Positions 62,764 through 64,000 of a stretch of 64,000 nucleotides of DNA are shown here, one piece after another. This stretch comes from Chryseobacterium sp. VAUSW3 (lineage in GTDB: Bacteria > Bacteroidota > Bacteroidia > Flavobacteriales > Weeksellaceae). The stretch spans positions 682,001-746,000 of the forward strand of contig NZ_NIUY01000001.1 of NCBI RefSeq assembly GCF_002205795.1, read 5' to 3'. Within the stretch, counting starts at the first letter, position 1. Every line of letters starts with the position of its first letter. A program made the position numbers and the translations under genes. The notes beneath the pieces were generated by a model. It was not told where the DNA came from. It was given only the letters and a program-made list of their open reading frames with translations, and made no database searches.

Positions 62764-62855
62764 GCTTAATCCCGCTTTCCGTTGCAATCTTTTTTTGCCC
62801 TCGCTTTTTTCAAGCCTACGCAAAAAAAAGGATTTCCACTGCAATCGGGGCTAAG
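62764..62855. repeat. Palindromic intergenic repeat, copy 2
   Basis: About 92 bases with mirrored ends: TTAATCCCGCTTTCC with TTTTTTTGCC at the left, and GCAAAAAAAAGGATTTCC with CAATCGGGGCTAAG at the right. It shares the layout and several words (GGCTTTCC-like, TTTGC/GCAAA, CAATC.GGGCTA) with copy 1 at 58690-58772. The middle reads CCTCGCTTTTTTCAAGCCTACG. Confidence 0.6.
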
Positions 62856-62992
62856 GATTACAACTCCAAACAAACTTTGTCAGAAAATTGAAAACTTTGA
62901 CAAAAAAAACAATCAACAAAAAATCTAGTTGGTACAAATATTTGATGCGAGAGTGTCTAACATCTCACATCTATTATCTAAAATCTAAAAAG
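62856..62992 (+). other. AT-rich leader region before rtcB
   Basis: No gene is visible in these 137 bases between the repeat and the rtcB ATG. The end reads as repeated ATCTA/TCTAAA words (62956-62990), and no TAnnTTTG box was found, so the rtcB promoter is not identified. Confidence 0.4.
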
Positions 62993-64000
62993 ATGGGAAA
63001 TTTAAAACTTAAAGGAAAAGATATACTAAAATTAGGTTATCCAAATAATCAGAGCGTTAACATCGCTTTAGAAGTTATGAAAAGAAACTTCGCAACCAAA
63101 AATATTCACCACGTGAAATCTTTATTAAAAGAAATCCAGCAGAATCCGGATAACTTCGAGAAAGATTTAACATTCGGACAAATCGCAGAAGCTTTGCTTT
63201 CATCAAAGAAAACAGAAAAAAGAATGCTCAACACCAATAGAGCAACTTTCCAAATTTTCGGAAATAACATTTCGGATGAAGCAAAAAACCAATTGTACAC
63301 TGCTTTGAAACTACCAATTGCAACGCAAGGTGCTTTAATGCCCGATGCTCACAGCGGTTACGGACTTCCAATCGGTGGAGTTTTGGCGGTTGAAAATGCG
63401 GTAATTCCTTACGGAGTCGGCATGGATATTGGCTGCAGAATGTCGCTCAGTATTTTGGATACCCCGATTTCATATCTCGACGGAGCAAGAGACAAATACG
63501 AAAAAGCGCTTGCCGAACACACCAAATTCGGAATGTACGAAACGCACAAATCTCATGTCGATCACGAAATTTTCGAAAGAGATACGTTTAATTTAATTCC
63601 GGTTTTGAGAAGATTAAAAGGAAAAGCCATCAAGCAAATGGGAAGTTCCGGCGGCGGAAACCACTTTGTGGAATTTGGAGAAGTGGAGATTACGGAAGAG
63701 AACGAACAAATCAATCTTCCAAAAGGAAAATACCTCGGAATTCTTTCACACAGCGGTTCCCGTGGCTTGGGAGCCGAAATCGCCCAGTATTATTCAAGAG
63801 TAGCGACAGATCAGTGTCCGTTGCCAAAAGAAGCGCAAAACTTCGCCTGGCTGGATTTGAACACGCATCTTGGAATAGAATACTGGACAGCGATGAATCT
63901 CGCGGGAGATTACGCATCGGCCTGCCACGACGATATTCACAGAAGATTGGTAAAAGCAGTTGGTGGAAGAGTGAGAGCCAGAATCGAAAACCATCACAAT
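62993..64000 (+). CDS. rtcB: RtcB family RNA ligase (partial, C-terminus outside window)
   Basis: The first 336 codons of an RNA-splicing ligase RtcB homologue that joins 2',3'-cyclic phosphate to 5'-OH ends with GTP and Mn. The metal-site residues seen are Asp118 and His120 (MPDAHSGYGLPIGG), Cys148 (MDIGCRMS), His224 (GGGNHFVE) and His253 (LSHSGSRG). The GMP-accepting histidine lies beyond the window edge. An N-terminal stretch of about 75 residues, helical and Lys-rich, precedes the core and is absent from E. coli RtcB. The gene has no close coding neighbour upstream. Confidence 0.93.
   Translation, partial: MGNLKLKGKDILKLGYPNNQSVNIALEVMKRNFATKNIHHVKSLLKEIQQNPDNFEKDLTFGQIAEALLSSKKTEKRMLNTNRATFQIFGNNISDEAKNQLYTALKLPIATQGALMPDAHSGYGLPIGGVLAVENAVIPYGVGMDIGCRMSLSILDTPISYLDGARDKYEKALAEHTKFGMYETHKSHVDHEIFERDTFNLIPVLRRLKGKAIKQMGSSGGGNHFVEFGEVEITEENEQINLPKGKYLGILSHSGSRGLGAEIAQYYSRVATDQCPLPKEAQNFAWLDLNTHLGIEYWTAMNLAGDYASACHDDIHRRLVKAVGGRVRARIENHHN

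Noticed and set aside
62956-62990. Repeated ATCTA/TCTAAA words before rtcB as a tandem-repeat operator or CRISPR-like array
   Set aside because: Units vary in length and spacing, and no regular spacer pattern is present; this is AT-rich simple sequence.

Overview
The window looks like a chromosomal segment of a Bacteroidota bacterium of the Flavobacteriia, most like Chryseobacterium, Kaistella or Epilithonimonas. The evidence is an AT-rich genome, start sites without clear Shine-Dalgarno sequences, many -7 boxes of the TAnnTTTG type, lineage-specific families (DUF4251, DUF4835, DUF5687, a DUF853 HerA-like protein, Bacteroidota omega subunit, secreted TonB C-terminal-domain proteins) and closest recalled protein sequences. 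No rRNA, prophage, insertion sequence or CRISPR array is visible. One tRNA gene (Asn, GTT) is present. Most of the window is housekeeping DNA, with a few small accessory-looking loci.

Layout. 1-5.5 kb: a partial MCE/MlaD gene and a PpiD-type periplasmic foldase on the minus strand, then lon. 5.6-12.4 kb: pgi, folD, queE, an exopolysaccharide sugar transferase, mlaE-mlaF and a beta-barrel protein, all plus. 12.4-20.4 kb: small envelope proteins, an M48 lipoprotein peptidase, meaB, a c-type haem lipoprotein, CsaA-like tRNA-binding protein, a PolB-like exonuclease, a SufT-like protein, two tandem OsmC proteins, HMG-CoA lyase and pepT. 20.5-27.3 kb: tRNA-Asn, rseP, a beta-barrel, an omega-amidase, then a minus-strand sulfur locus (thioredoxin, rhodanese, metallo-beta-lactamase/rhodanese fusion, lipoprotein, TauE exporter) and a Gre-like factor. 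27.4-30.8 kb: a minus-strand metal-handling candidate locus (TonB receptor, His/Met-rich lipoprotein, small CHGKC protein). 30.9-33.8 kb: HerA-like ATPase next to a DnaQ exonuclease fused to a degenerate GIY-YIG domain.

33.9-43.4 kb: lysA, three TonB-C-domain secreted proteins, miaB, a sensorless sigma-54 activator, LptE, a long acidic repeat-bearing protein, a half-size TauE protein and DUF4126. 43.4-51.5 kb: rnpA-tcdA-tatD on the minus strand, a TetR regulator, then the conserved Bacteroidota run bamD-rpoZ-coaBC-DUF4835-recN. 51.5-64 kb: a two-gene ABC exporter, class II fumarase, WYL regulator, class I fumarase, a His-tailed membrane protein, prfA, a small lipoprotein, the methylmalonyl-CoA mutase large subunit, a short independent transcript unit with a 25-codon frame, and a partial rtcB.

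The genes together cover envelope building (Mla, Lpt, Bam, RseP, PpiD), central carbon metabolism (two fumarases, Pgi, propionyl/methylmalonyl and leucine breakdown), sulfur and metal stress, and RNA or DNA maintenance. No clear complete novel system is present. The best leads are the TonB/CHGKC locus, the HerA plus degenerate GIY-YIG pair, two copies of a palindromic intergenic repeat, and the small transcript unit upstream of rtcB.
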